From the NCBI RefSeq assembly GCF_022827545.1, contig NZ_CP094669.1, positions 2,322,001 to 2,386,000 on the forward strand: a stretch of 64,000 nucleotides of DNA, read 5' to 3'. The notes beneath the pieces were generated by a model. The model was given only the letters and a program-made list of their open reading frames with translations, had not been told where the DNA came from and did no database searches. Each line of letters begins with the position of its first letter. Position 1 is the first letter of the stretch. Of the stretch, positions 35,114 to 44,294 are shown one piece after another. This stretch comes from Hymenobacter tibetensis. Lineage in GTDB: Bacteria; Bacteroidota; Bacteroidia; Cytophagales; Hymenobacteraceae. A program made the position numbers and the translations under genes.

Positions 35114-36616
35114 TTATGTCCACTCATACGTTCGTACGAAAGCCGCCGCGGCGTGCAGATCAGGATAAAGCACTCGGTCGCGGCTCACGAAGTTAACTTT
35201 CGTCTGGAAAGCAGCCAGTACGTGTTCTAAGGCGTCGGAAGTGCGGGCTGGTCGGCGGAAAGCCAAGGCTTGCACGGCCGTCATCAGCTCAATGGCCAAA
35301 ATCTGCTCTACATTTTCAACTACGCGGAGGGCCTTGGTTGCGGCATTGGCGCCCATACTCACGTGGTCTTCCTGGCCGTTGCTACTGACAATGCTGTCAA
35401 CGGAAGCGGGGGTGCACAGCTGCTTGTTTTCGCTCACAATGCCCGCGGCGGTGTATTGCGGTATCATCAGCCCGGAATTTAGCCCTGGCTCTGCCACCAA
35501 AAAGGAGGGTAGCCCCCGTTGGCCGCTCAATAGCTGATAGGTACGCCGCTCCGAGATGCTGCCTAGCTCGGCCGTGGCTATGGCCAGCATGTCCAGCGCC
35601 AATGCCAGAGGCTGCCCATGAAAGTTGCCGCCACTCAGGATGAGGTCTTCTTCCGGGAACAGATTAGGGTTGTCGGTAACGGAATTGCACTCGGTTTCTA
35701 GCACTTGCTGCACGTAAGCCAGGGCGTCGCGGGAGGCGCCGTGCACCTGCGGCATGCAGCGGAAGGAGTAGGGGTCTTGCACTGCTTTCTTGGGCTGCTG
35801 CTGCAACTCACTGTTTTCGAGCAGCGCCGCAAGCCGCTGGGCCACCAGCACTTGGCCCGCATGGGGCCTGATGCGGTGCAACTCCTTGTTGAAAGGCTCA
35901 CTACGGCCATCAAACGCCTCCAACGACAAAGCGCCCAGCACATCGGCGGCGTCGAGCAGGCGTTGTACTCGCAGCAAACAGTGCACACCGTAGGCCAGCA
36001 TGAACTGAGTGCCGTTGAGCAGCGCCAGGCCTTCCTTGGCGTCTAGGGTAAGCGGCGACCAGCTAAACAAGCTAAGCGCGTCGGCCGCTGCCAGCCGGTA
36101 GCCTTGGTAATTCACCTCACCCAGCCCAAGCAGAGGCAAACACAAATGCGCCAGAGGTGCCAGGTCGCCACTGGCGCCTAAGGAGCCTTGCTGATACACC
36201 ACCGGTAGAATTTCGCGGTTGTAGCTATCCAAAAGGCGCTGCACGGTGGCTAGTTGCACGCCGCTGTGGCCGTAGCTCAAGCTCTGCGCTTTGAGCAACA
36301 ACATCAGCCGCACCACCTGGGCCGGCACTTCCGCACCCGTGCCGCAAGCGTGCGACATCATCAGGTTGGTTTGCAGCTGGCGCCGGTCGGCGGGCGAAAT
36401 ACTGGTGTTGCAGAGCGCCCCAAATCCGGTATTGATGCCGTAGATGGGCGTATCGGAATCTTGCAGGCGCTCGTGCAGATAGGTGTAGCAGCGCTGGATT
36501 CGTTGGCGTGCTTCCTCGGATAAGACCAGCCGGGTGTTGTCACGAAGCAACTGCCGTAGCGTGGCCAAATCAAGGTGAGTGGATGGGGTAAGGGCGTAAT
36601 CGTCGTTGTGAGCCAT
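35114..36616 (-). CDS. hutH: Histidine ammonia-lyase
   Basis: A 500-residue protein, usual length. The MIO prosthetic group forms from Ala148-Ser149-Gly150 in GSLGASGDLAPLAHL. INTGFGALCN, LMMSHACGTG with the Ser-His pair typical of histidine-specific enzymes, YSFRCMPQVHGA and the Tyr/Gln/Glu sites of the family are present. It deaminates histidine to urocanate. hutU, hutI and hutG are not in the neighbourhood, so the other steps must be coded elsewhere or the enzyme serves another pathway; tyrosine ammonia-lyase is less likely because of the Ser-His pair. Confidence 0.92.
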   Translation of the reverse strand: MAHNDDYALTPSTHLDLATLRQLLRDNTRLVLSEEARQRIQRCYTYLHERLQDSDTPIYGINTGFGALCNTSISPADRRQLQTNLMMSHACGTGAEVPAQVVRLMLLLKAQSLSYGHSGVQLATVQRLLDSYNREILPVVYQQGSLGASGDLAPLAHLCLPLLGLGEVNYQGYRLAAADALSLFSWSPLTLDAKEGLALLNGTQFMLAYGVHCLLRVQRLLDAADVLGALSLEAFDGRSEPFNKELHRIRPHAGQVLVAQRLAALLENSELQQQPKKAVQDPYSFRCMPQVHGASRDALAYVQQVLETECNSVTDNPNLFPEEDLILSGGNFHGQPLALALDMLAIATAELGSISERRTYQLLSGQRGLPSFLVAEPGLNSGLMIPQYTAAGIVSENKQLCTPASVDSIVSSNGQEDHVSMGANAATKALRVVENVEQILAIELMTAVQALAFRRPARTSDALEHVLAAFQTKVNFVSRDRVLYPDLHAAAAFVRTYEWT

Positions 36617-36853
36617 GGGTGGAAAAAGCAGTGGGTGGACTGGGGTGGAAACCCAAAATTGAGTTTTTTATGGTGAATGCACCATCACTACCTCCCGCAA
36701 CACAGCACGCCTACCAGAATAGGTAAGGAACGTACCACAGCTTGCAATCAGTGAAGATAATTGTTGACTGCGGTAGCTGCGCTACCCAAACGTCATGAGA
36801 GAAGTCGGGAAGCATCAGCTAAGTGGTATTGTTTGATTTACTTAACTTGGTGT

Positions 36854-37759
36854 ATGAAAGCCAGCGAATCCATTGATTCTTTTCTTGAGACGCAAGGGTA
36901 TGCCAACCCTATGGCCACTAGTTCGCCAGAAGTTGTCAGAGCCGGCCGCTTCAATGTCTATGACGTCGAGCAGCTGTGCGCCGAGGATCTAACCTACAAC
37001 CGCCGGGACTTCTACAAGGTATCGTTGCTGAGGGGCGTTTATCAGTTCAACTACGCCGACCGAGGGGTGCGCATTGATTGTCCAGCGCTTATCTTCTCCA
37101 ATCCGTTGGTTCCGTATTCGTGCGAGGTGGTATCAGAAACCCAAACCGGCTATTTCTGCCTGTTCACAGAGGAATTTCTCTCCGTCAACGACCGTAGCAC
37201 CAGCTTGCAGGATTCTCCGCTGTTCAAGATTGGCAACGACCCTATTTTCTTTCCCAATGAGGGGCAGTACAACACGTTGCACGGCTTTTTTCAGCAACTG
37301 ATGCTGGAGAACAACTCCACGTATGCCTACAAGCAGGACTTACTGCGCAACTACCTGAACCTGATTATTCACGAGGCGTTGAAGATGCAGCCTCAAAAAC
37401 CCTACTATCCGCACCAAAACGCGGCTAGTCGTATTGTGGCGCTGTTCACGGAACTCTTGGAGCGCCAGTTTCCCATCGACTCGCCCGGCCGGCCGCTCAA
37501 ACTGCGTACGGCCAGCGACTTTGCCAATTGCCTTTCTGTGCATGTCAATCACCTGAACCGTGCTGTGCGTGAACTAACTGGTAAGACCACTACCGTGCAC
37601 ATTGCTGAGCGCATCATCAGCGAAGCCAAAGCCTTGCTACAGCACACCGATTGGAGTGTTACGGATGTTGCCTACGGACTAGGATTCGAATACCCCACGT
37701 ACTTCAACAACTTCTTCAAGAAGCACACTGGCCTTACTCCCAAGGCCCTGCGTGCGTAG
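36854..37759 (+). CDS. AraC-family regulator (paralogue 1)
   Basis: A 301-residue protein from ATG 36854. The N-terminal part (about 20-150) is a ligand/cupin-like domain with GRFNVYDVEQL and YFCLFTEEFL. The C-terminal AraC-type double HTH includes LSVHVNHLNRAVRELTGKTT and DWSVTDVAYGLGFEYPTYFN with FFKKHTGLTPKALRA. It is closely related to the regulator at 55.7-56.6 kb. The SDR gene follows 254 bp downstream on the same strand and is a likely target. An upstream TTG 36761 is not preferred. Confidence 0.87.
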   Translation: MKASESIDSFLETQGYANPMATSSPEVVRAGRFNVYDVEQLCAEDLTYNRRDFYKVSLLRGVYQFNYADRGVRIDCPALIFSNPLVPYSCEVVSETQTGYFCLFTEEFLSVNDRSTSLQDSPLFKIGNDPIFFPNEGQYNTLHGFFQQLMLENNSTYAYKQDLLRNYLNLIIHEALKMQPQKPYYPHQNAASRIVALFTELLERQFPIDSPGRPLKLRTASDFANCLSVHVNHLNRAVRELTGKTTTVHIAERIISEAKALLQHTDWSVTDVAYGLGFEYPTYFNNFFKKHTGLTPKALRA

Positions 37760-37788
37760 CATATTCAAACCGGCCCTGTCATTCCGAT

Positions 37789-37842
37789 GCAGGAGGAATC
37801 TGAGTGATTTATTAAGAATGAGCTAACTCAGATTCCTGCTGC
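37789..37842. repeat. Dispersed palindromic repeat, full copy
   Basis: GCAGGAGGAATCTGAGT (37789-37805) pairs with 37826-37842 with one mismatch across a 20-base loop. The 19-mer GCAGGAGGAATCTGAGTGA occurs again at 56772-56790. It looks like a REP-type intergenic element of the genome. Confidence 0.65.
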
Positions 37843-38012
37843 CTCGAAAGGACCAGGACTGTGCGGCTATGTAGCTGTAGTAGACCACGAGCAGGCTAGT
37901 TGTTTGAAATCATTAGGTAACGGTTTGAAATGCGTTATTCCTTGGTAAGCAAGTAGGCAACCTTTGTATCGCCTTGTACAACACAAGGAGTACACTCTTA
38001 CCTACCCTTCAA

Positions 38013-38858
38013 ATGGAAAACAACGTGTGGTTTGTCACCGGCGCCTCAAAAGGCCTGGGTTTGACTTTAGTTAAACAACTTCTGGCAGCAGGCAACTACG
38101 TTGCGGCCACGTCCCGCACCACCAAGGCCCTCACAGCGGCCGTAGGCCAAGGCCCATCCGACCATTTTCTGCCGCTGGAAATGGATCTGGTGAACGAGCA
38201 AAGTGTTGAGCAGGCCATTGCCGCAACGGTAGCCACGTTTGGCCGCCTCGATGTAGTGGTCAATAATGCCGGCTATCTTCAGTTTGGGACCATAGAAGAG
38301 CTAACCGACGCAGAAGTCCGCCGCAACCTCGACGTCAATATATTTGGCGTACTCAACGTTATCCGCCACGCCGTGCCGCACTTACGGCGGCAAAACTCGG
38401 GACACGTGTTCAACTTGGCCTCTATTGGAGGCTACTCAGGGCAGCATCCTGGGGCTGCCACCTACACAGCCGGTAAGTTTGCGGTGGCTGGGCTGTCCGC
38501 CGCGTTGGCCGCCGAGGTGAAGCCGTTCAACATTCACGTCACGATTGTGTACCCCGGCACCTTCCGGACTGATTTCCTGGCGGGCAGCTCCCTCATGATG
38601 CCTGCGCAGCCGGTAGCTGAGTACACCGAGGTGCGTGCGGCCGAGCAGCAATGGGCGGCTTACGATGGCCAGCAGCCCGGCGACCCTGAAAAAGCTATGG
38701 CCGTGCTACTAGCCGTTGCGGACTCCACCAATCCGCCACTGCACCTTTTCCTGGGCCCCGATGCGTATGAGGCCGCAGCGCAGCAAGAAGCAGCAGTGCA
38801 GCAGGAGCGGGCCGCTTGGGAAGAAGTAGCTACTGCCACCAATTTCACTGCAGACTAA
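38013..38858 (+). CDS. SDR-family oxidoreductase (paralogous pair 1)
   Basis: A 281-residue short-chain dehydrogenase starting MENNVWFVTGASKGLG. Cofactor-binding TGASKGLG, the NNAG motif (VVNNAGYLQFG) and the catalytic YxxxK (TYTAGKF) with an upstream Ser (NLASIGGYSG) are intact. The Thr-Ser-Arg sequence after the second strand (AATSRTTKA) suggests NADP preference. Substrate unknown. It follows the AraC regulator gene. Confidence 0.9.
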   Translation: MENNVWFVTGASKGLGLTLVKQLLAAGNYVAATSRTTKALTAAVGQGPSDHFLPLEMDLVNEQSVEQAIAATVATFGRLDVVVNNAGYLQFGTIEELTDAEVRRNLDVNIFGVLNVIRHAVPHLRRQNSGHVFNLASIGGYSGQHPGAATYTAGKFAVAGLSAALAAEVKPFNIHVTIVYPGTFRTDFLAGSSLMMPAQPVAEYTEVRAAEQQWAAYDGQQPGDPEKAMAVLLAVADSTNPPLHLFLGPDAYEAAAQQEAAVQQERAAWEEVATATNFTAD

Positions 38859-38916
38859 GTGGAACACAGCCCCTGCCGGTAGCAGGCGGTGCTCTTCCCT
38901 GCCCCTTCTAGCATAC

Positions 38917-38955
38917 AAGGCAGCCCAACTCGGTTCACCGAAGTTGGGCTGCCTT
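38917..38955. terminator. Bidirectional terminator between SDR and hisS
   Basis: AAGGCAGCCCAACT pairs with AGTTGGGCTGCCTT around a CGG-TTCA-CCG centre; T-run follows on the plus strand and A-run on the other. Confidence 0.8.
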
Positions 38956-38975
38956 TTGTTTGCTTGGCTAGCTCT

Positions 38976-40385
38976 CTATTTTGCCAGTTCCGCTAGCACC
39001 TCTTCCAAGGCCAATAGCTTCTCTTCGCCAGTGGTCATGTTTTTGAGCTTGAACTGGTCGGCCGCCCGTTCCTCGGAGCCTTGTAGCAACACGAACGGAA
39101 TGCCTTTTTGGTCGGCGTACTGCAATTGCTTTTTCAGCTTGCCCGCTTCTGGGTACAGTTCGCTGGCCACTCCGGCCTCGCGCAGTTGGCGTAGCGCGGG
39201 CAGTACAGCCCGCTCCGCTTCGGCATCAAAGTTGGCGACTAAACAGCGCGTAGTGGTAGCTACCGCGGCCGGAAACAAGTTCAGTTCCTCTAGGCAGTCG
39301 TATAGCCGGTCAACGCCAAACGAGAAACCGACGCCCGACACGCCCGGCAGCCCAAAGGCGCCGGTCAGGTTGTCGTAGCGGCCGCCGCCACTTACGCTGC
39401 CCATGTTCACGTTGTTGATCTTGATTTCGAAGATGCAGCCCGTGTAGTAGCTCAGGCCGCGGGCAAGCGTCACATCGAAGTCGAGGTGGTTGAACTCGCC
39501 GAACTGGAAGTCGCGTAGGTAGTCAAACACGCGCTGCAACTCCTGAAGGCCTTTGTAGCCATCGGCGGTGGCATTGTCGGCATCAACGCCGGCCGTTACG
39601 AAACCGGCCTGCAGGCGCTCCAGCTTCTCCTCGAAGCTGCCTTCCACGCTCAGCAGCGCGAACAGCTTGCCGGATGCTTCCTCGGAAAAGCCCCGCTCCG
39701 CGAGTTCCTTCTGCACACCCGCTACGCCAATTTTATCGAGCTTGTCGATGGCGGTGAACAGGTCCACTTCCGTACCCTCGCCGCCCAGCGCCTGGTAGAT
39801 AGCGCTCAGCACTCGGCGGTGGTTGATCTTGATGGTGAAGTCAGTGAGGCCGATGCCGTTGAGGACCTCGCACATCATGAGCACGATTTCTGCCTCGCAG
39901 AGCAACGAGTCGGTACCTACTACGTCGGCGTCACACTGGTAAAATTCGCGGTAACGCCCACGCTGGGGCCGGTCGGCCCGCCATACGGGCTGAATCTGGT
40001 AGCGCTTGAAGGGGAACACCAGCGTATTGCGGTTCATAACCACGTAGCGCGCGAAGGGCACCGTCAGGTCGTAGCGCAAGCCTTTTTCGGCTAGTTTGGG
40101 CAGTACGCGGCGGGTTGCTTTGCCGTCCTCGTTGGCGAGGTCCTCGGCCTGCACATCTTTGAGGAAGTCGCCGGAGTTAAGAACCTTGAACAGCAGCTGG
40201 TCGCCTTCATCACCATACTTGCCAGTCAGCACCGACAGGTTTTCAAGGGTCGGTGTTTCAAGTGGGGCGTAGCCAAACTTCTCGAACGTGCGGCGGATAA
40301 CACCGAAAATATAGTTGCGGCGCGCCACTACGGCCGGGCCAAAGTCGCGGGTGCCTTTTGGAATGCTGGGTTTCGGGGTACTCAT
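38976..40385 (-). CDS. hisS: Histidyl-tRNA synthetase
   Basis: A 469-residue class II synthetase from ATG 40385 (MSTPKPSIPKGTRDFGP). Motif 2 (VWRADRPQRGRYREFYQCDADV) is seen in two blocks, the histidine-binding LARGLSYYTGCIFEI motif and motif 3 (GFSFGVDRL) are present, and an anticodon-binding domain ends the protein. It charges tRNA-His and is essential. Start is chosen at MSTPK because the family begins there. Confidence 0.95.
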   Translation of the reverse strand: MSTPKPSIPKGTRDFGPAVVARRNYIFGVIRRTFEKFGYAPLETPTLENLSVLTGKYGDEGDQLLFKVLNSGDFLKDVQAEDLANEDGKATRRVLPKLAEKGLRYDLTVPFARYVVMNRNTLVFPFKRYQIQPVWRADRPQRGRYREFYQCDADVVGTDSLLCEAEIVLMMCEVLNGIGLTDFTIKINHRRVLSAIYQALGGEGTEVDLFTAIDKLDKIGVAGVQKELAERGFSEEASGKLFALLSVEGSFEEKLERLQAGFVTAGVDADNATADGYKGLQELQRVFDYLRDFQFGEFNHLDFDVTLARGLSYYTGCIFEIKINNVNMGSVSGGGRYDNLTGAFGLPGVSGVGFSFGVDRLYDCLEELNLFPAAVATTTRCLVANFDAEAERAVLPALRQLREAGVASELYPEAGKLKKQLQYADQKGIPFVLLQGSEERAADQFKLKNMTTGEEKLLALEEVLAELAK

Positions 40386-40572
40386 CAGTGCAGGAATAGA
40401 AGCAGAACGGAACGTAAAACTACGCAAACCCTGCTGTGGAGCCCATACTCACCCGATTATGTGAGGTGGGATGTCGCTTTTTTACAATCAATCGGCCTGT
40501 GGTTGGTCGTACCTTGGATATACTCCGAAGCATACTAGCTTATTCGGTTTTCAATCCATAGAAGAGGGGGAT

Positions 40573-41388
40573 ATGTGCGCGTCGAAATTCTTGCCATCGT
40601 TGCCAATGGCTGCTTTTGTGCAGCATTATTGGGTGTGGGAAAGGGCAAGTTCGTCTACCGAAAGGCAGCCAAAAGCTACCGACGTGCCCGTGCCGCCTCG
40701 TACTATTATATTTAGTGACCCATGCCAAACCAGCTTCTTCGCCGACAGTGCATTGCAGCCACTAGATAAGTGGTTGCCGCTGAAATACGTGCCGGATTAC
40801 CTCTGCCTAGAAGGGCGCAACGAAGCTGGTGGGTTTGGAGTGCAGTTCAAGGCTGCGGGCTTCTATCAGCTCTTTGGAGTAGCACTGTTGGCTGCCACCG
40901 GCTCTGCGCTAGCGCCAGAGGGGGCCGTGAGCGGTTTTGTGCGTGAATTGATGAAACAACTACACACTGCCAAAACCCCAGTTGCCTGTGCACAGGCCTG
41001 TGAGGAGTTGTTACGGGCTCGGCTGCGCCACGTGCAGCCTCGCCTCGGAGCCACCAACTTCGTGGCCGACCAGATTCAGCGCCGACATGGGCAAGTGAAC
41101 ATTGACGCCCTGGCGCACGCCGTAAACCTTAGCAAGCGCCAACTAGAGCGGCAGTTTCATCAAAAGGTAGGGGTTACGCCCAAGCACTACGCCCGGCTAG
41201 CGCGCTTCAACTATGTGTTTCAGATACTGGAAGACGAAGTTGCCACCAACTGGGTGGACGTGGCGCTTCGGTGCGGCTACTACGATCAGGCGCACTTTAT
41301 CCGCGAGTTCCGACGCTACACGGGCGAGTCGCCGGCGGCTTATTTCCATCACCAAAACCTGTCTCCGCGTTTTCTTCGGGCTGCCTGA
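40573..41388 (+). CDS. AraC-family regulator with DUF6597-type N-terminus
   Basis: A 271-residue protein from ATG 40573 (MCASKFLPSLPMAAFVQHYW). The N-terminal SLPMAAFVQHYWVWE and RNEAGGFGVQFKAAGFYQLF segments match the DUF6597 domain found before AraC-type HTH. The HTH_18 part (about 175-260) includes LSKRQLERQFHQKVGVTPKH and DVALRCGYYDQAHFIREFRR. The frame extends upstream to ATG 40471, which adds 34 residues without similarity. The target is unknown; hisS diverges from it. Confidence 0.82.
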   Translation: MCASKFLPSLPMAAFVQHYWVWERASSSTERQPKATDVPVPPRTIIFSDPCQTSFFADSALQPLDKWLPLKYVPDYLCLEGRNEAGGFGVQFKAAGFYQLFGVALLAATGSALAPEGAVSGFVRELMKQLHTAKTPVACAQACEELLRARLRHVQPRLGATNFVADQIQRRHGQVNIDALAHAVNLSKRQLERQFHQKVGVTPKHYARLARFNYVFQILEDEVATNWVDVALRCGYYDQAHFIREFRRYTGESPAAYFHHQNLSPRFLRAA

Positions 41389-41536
41389 CCCTGCCTCAGC
41401 TAGTTGCCTTTGCGTCAAGCAAAACTAGGGGCTCTTGCTTCCAGCCACTTTCCTCCTTACTCCATCCGTGAAGGCTCTTATCGGGCCTAGTGGCTTTGCG
41501 TTGCCCTTTTTCACCCCCCATCTCACCTGTTGTGTT

Positions 41537-41914
41537 ATGAAAACTTCCCCTATGCTCGGCTCCGTGCTGACCAGTTTGCTGCTCTTGGCTACCCTGACGG
41601 TCACTGCCAGCCCTCGGCCTTCCAAGGCGGTGCCCACCAACGGCTACTGGAACCTGGAAACCAACCTCACCACTCGCAACCACACCATTGTGCGCTTCTA
41701 CAACAGCTCAAACCAACTAGTTTATGAAGAGCGCCTCAATAATCTATGCTTGGACCTGAGCAAAGGCAACGGCCTCTGCCGCCGCACGGCCAAGCAACTG
41801 AACGTGGCCTTGCAAGAAGTATTGCGGACTCCTGACCGTGCGCCCCACGCCACCTTGCTGGCCACCCAGTTCGGGCAGAGCCGCCGCGTGCAGCGCGTAT
41901 ACGCCGTGCGCTAA
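41537..41914 (+). CDS. Small secreted GYWNL-family protein (copy 1)
   Basis: A 125-residue protein from ATG 41537 with a signal peptide (TSLLLLATLTVTASP). The mature part is NGYWNLETNLTTRNHTIVRF, then YNSSNQLVYEERLNNLCLDL, RRTAKQLNVALQEVLR and a C-terminal RVQRVYAVR. It is paralogous to the gene at 42818-43198: GYWNLxT, TxVRFYN, LxYEERL, CLD, RxAxxL and RxYAxR align, with two Cys residues conserved in part. No known domain. Exported, function unknown. Confidence 0.75.
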   Translation: MKTSPMLGSVLTSLLLLATLTVTASPRPSKAVPTNGYWNLETNLTTRNHTIVRFYNSSNQLVYEERLNNLCLDLSKGNGLCRRTAKQLNVALQEVLRTPDRAPHATLLATQFGQSRRVQRVYAVR

Positions 41915-41994
41915 CAGCCCTCTGCCACCTGCCCCAGACAAGTGCTGCCTAGGAGGGGTGACAGAGAGCTAGGCATTTATGCCAGAGTAGGAGT

Positions 41995-42345
41995 TTAGTC
42001 AGGGGCGTTTATTTCGTCTACTGCTTCCAGCAACGATGACACGAGTAAGGGCTGTGAGGCTGCGTCGAGATTAAGAAAATGGTGGCTAACTGCGTCTGGC
42101 ACGTGGCAAAGCACCAAGCGACGACTTTGGTTGCGCAACATAAAAGCATATGCCAGCAGTAGGTCTACGGCGTCTTCGGTGAGCCGTTCCACTAAGCTAC
42201 AGTCCACAAGGACAGCGCGTTTTTCGCTACGGCTGGCCCGATGCAATGCACGGGTAAGCTTTACTTCGCCCTGCTGGTTGGCGATATCAGGAGAAAGAAT
42301 CAGCAAAAAGCCATTCGGCAGGTTTTCTCGGTAAACGTCAAGCAT
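41995..42345 (-). CDS. STAS-like domain protein
   Basis: A 116-residue protein from ATG 42345 (MLDVYRENLPNGFLLILSP). The pattern of strands and helices, AVLVDCSLVERLTEDAVDLL with Ser in the phospho-acceptor-like position and RRLVLCHVPDAVSHHFL, fits a STAS (anti-sigma antagonist-like) domain of the short type seen in Hymenobacter. The frame stays open to 42426. There is no anti-sigma kinase adjacent. It lies between the two GYWNL genes. Confidence 0.6.
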   Translation of the reverse strand: MLDVYRENLPNGFLLILSPDIANQQGEVKLTRALHRASRSEKRAVLVDCSLVERLTEDAVDLLLAYAFMLRNQSRRLVLCHVPDAVSHHFLNLDAASQPLLVSSLLEAVDEINAPD

Positions 42346-42656
42346 TCGTGAGATAACAGGATTTGAATAAGAACCGCACAAAACCAATCTTATTGAACTT
42401 CGCTTAGGTGTAAAGCTCGGAATCAACCGTCATTCGGCTGCTAAGATTGAGGATTTTACCGTGTGTTAACACCTTTGGTTGCCCTTAAACATGATATTCT
42501 GATAGCATTTATACTTTTTATTGCTCAAGCCCAATAACACCGCCGTGGCGGTGTCAAGCTTGACTATAGGTGTTGCGCATAGTAGTACATATTCTAGCTA
42601 GGCCTATAAAGGCGCCAGCTGCTTCGCTACCAATCACATACAATGCTGTTCTGTTA
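42346..42656. other. Gene-free stretch upstream of the 35-bp palindrome
   Basis: No gene. AT-rich; contains a hairpin ACACCGCC/GGCGGTGT (about 42538-42555). The palindrome listed next follows, then about 90 bp to the next gene. Confidence 0.4.
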
Positions 42657-42728
42657 AATAACAAAGCCACCGAAAACGCTCCCCTCCAGTTACAACTGGA
42701 GGGGAGCGTTTTCGGTGGCTTTGTTATT
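42657..42728. terminator. 35-bp perfect palindrome
   Basis: AATAACAAAGCCACCGAAAA and 15 further bases (42657-42691) pair perfectly with 42694-42728, leaving only two bases (AC) between the arms. It lies 89 bp beyond the stop of GYWNL copy 2 (minus strand). Probably a terminator; the arms are long enough to extrude as a cruciform. Confidence 0.75.
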
Positions 42729-42817
42729 CTTCTAGATTCAGATGCCAGCGCCTGAACACTGGCAATTCAACGTTCACCCCAGCACTTAGAAATGGCTCTT
42801 TGGGCGAAACGTAACTC

Positions 42818-43198
42818 TTAGCGGCTAGCGTACAGCCGTTGGGTGTGACGGTTTAGCGCTACCAATTTGGTTGATACCAAGGAATTAGCCTGCAACCGTT
42901 GTACTTGCTGCAATGTGGTGCCCAGCATGCGAGCTATGCGGCGGTGAGAGGCAAGGCTCTTGCAAGGATCGAGGCAAACACCTTCTAGGCGCTCTTCATA
43001 CAAGAGCTCGTGCTCGTCGTTGTAGAAGCGTACGAGCGTGTAAGTAGGAGTGCTTTTGTCGGTTATCAAGTTCCAGTAGCCTGACTTTGCTACTACTGGG
43101 GCTTCTGAGTAAACAGTTTGTTGGGCCATAGCCATGGTGGCAGAAAGTACTACTAGTACGCAGGCGGCACTCAAACGAGAAATCAAAGAGGTTTTCAT
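42818..43198 (-). CDS. Small secreted GYWNL-family protein (copy 2)
   Basis: A 126-residue protein from ATG 43198 (MKTSLISRLSAACVLVVLS) with signal peptide ending near AMAQQ. The mature part contains KSGYWNLITDKSTPTYTLVR, YNDEHELLYEERLEGVCLDP, a RRIARMLGTTLQQVQRLQ helix and C-terminal HTQRLYASR. Paralogous to copy 1. It is followed by the long palindrome and preceded, 143 bp upstream on the same strand, by a further small secreted protein gene, so a short operon is possible. Confidence 0.75.
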   Translation of the reverse strand: MKTSLISRLSAACVLVVLSATMAMAQQTVYSEAPVVAKSGYWNLITDKSTPTYTLVRFYNDEHELLYEERLEGVCLDPCKSLASHRRIARMLGTTLQQVQRLQANSLVSTKLVALNRHTQRLYASR

Positions 43199-43341
43199 GA
43201 CGTTGGAAGGGTAAAAGGAAGGATGGAAGTTGAATGGAAGCCGGAGGGCAGGCCATGGCATGGCCAGGATGCCAGTAGGCAGTCAAAAAAATCAGGGACA
43301 AATCGGAAGTGCGCGGGAGCGGTTAGGCAGCCGCAGGAGCT

Positions 43342-43773
43342 TTAGACAGCTGGCTTCACGGCAGTAGGCTGCTTCACTTGCTGCGCTACTGCGTTGCGGC
43401 TGCCTTTAACAACAGGCTGGCTAGCCATACCACGCAGGGTAAGTGCCCCCATTTGGTGCTTGCGAAGGGGCATGAGGGCCACACTAGGTTGCTGGGCCTG
43501 ATAGCCGAGCGCGGTAGATTGTACTAGATACTTGCCAACTGGTACGTTGCGGAAGTGAAAGTTTCCTTGGGCATCGGTGGTGCCAGTGGCTGCCAAGCGG
43601 TGGTCGGTGGCGCGGAGCAGCACCACGTTGGTATGCGGAATGGGCTCGTTGGTGTCACCGTCGCGGAGGTTGCCGGTGAGGGCGCCGTTGCCCATGATGT
43701 GTGCTGAGAGCTGTAGACCGGTCATGAACAGGATGAAAGCAATCAGGGAGCGGTTCAGCGAGGAAGTTTTCAT
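43342..43773 (-). CDS. Small secreted protein with carboxypeptidase-like regulatory domain
   Basis: A 143-residue protein from ATG 43773 (MKTSSLNRSLIAFILFMTG). After the signal peptide a CarboxypepD_reg-like beta domain occupies about 30-115: GNLRDGDTNEPIPHTNVVLL, TDAQGNFHFRNVPVGKYLVQ. The C-terminal 30 residues are basic and low in complexity. The domain usually starts TonB receptors; here it stands alone, so it could be a truncated receptor start or a free secreted domain. Confidence 0.72.
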   Translation of the reverse strand: MKTSSLNRSLIAFILFMTGLQLSAHIMGNGALTGNLRDGDTNEPIPHTNVVLLRATDHRLAATGTTDAQGNFHFRNVPVGKYLVQSTALGYQAQQPSVALMPLRKHQMGALTLRGMASQPVVKGSRNAVAQQVKQPTAVKPAV

Positions 43774-44294
43774 GTTGTTGTTAGGAAAAAAAGGACGCAG
43801 AGAGCCACCTGCCGGCTTACCAGCATTGGCAGGCCTGCCGAGAAAACAGGGGCAGTAAGAACAGATAAGGAAGTCGGGCCCAGGGATATGCTCGCTCAAG
43901 CGCAAGCGGCTGGGACAAAGCCCCACCACGAGCGGTGGAGCATCTTCGGCGGGCGGATGGCCGTGACGCTACTGAGAGGTAGAAGTCGCCGCGGGCCGAA
44001 GCAGGAGCGGGAAAGAACGGCGGAAGTAGCTAGCTGTCTGCCGGGAAGATGTGCAACTGCCTATATAGATGGTGGCAGTAAGAGAATAGATGCCTGAGTG
44101 AGATAAAATATTTTTGGCTATGCACTATCGGTTACTCGGACCGGGGTTGCCACTGTAGCCGGGCGGTTTGTTTGGTGCCAATAGCATGAGGAAGGGAACT
44201 TAAGTAGCTGGTTTCTGATGTGGATACTGCCCAAGTTGGCAGACGTTACAGACCAGTGAAAAATTATTTTCAGGTAGGGTGCTGGCGTCAGGTG
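43774..44294. other. Gene-free stretch between receptor and small secreted protein
   Basis: No supported gene or structure. An open frame at 43888-44097 has basic, unnatural composition and is not called. Confidence 0.4.
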
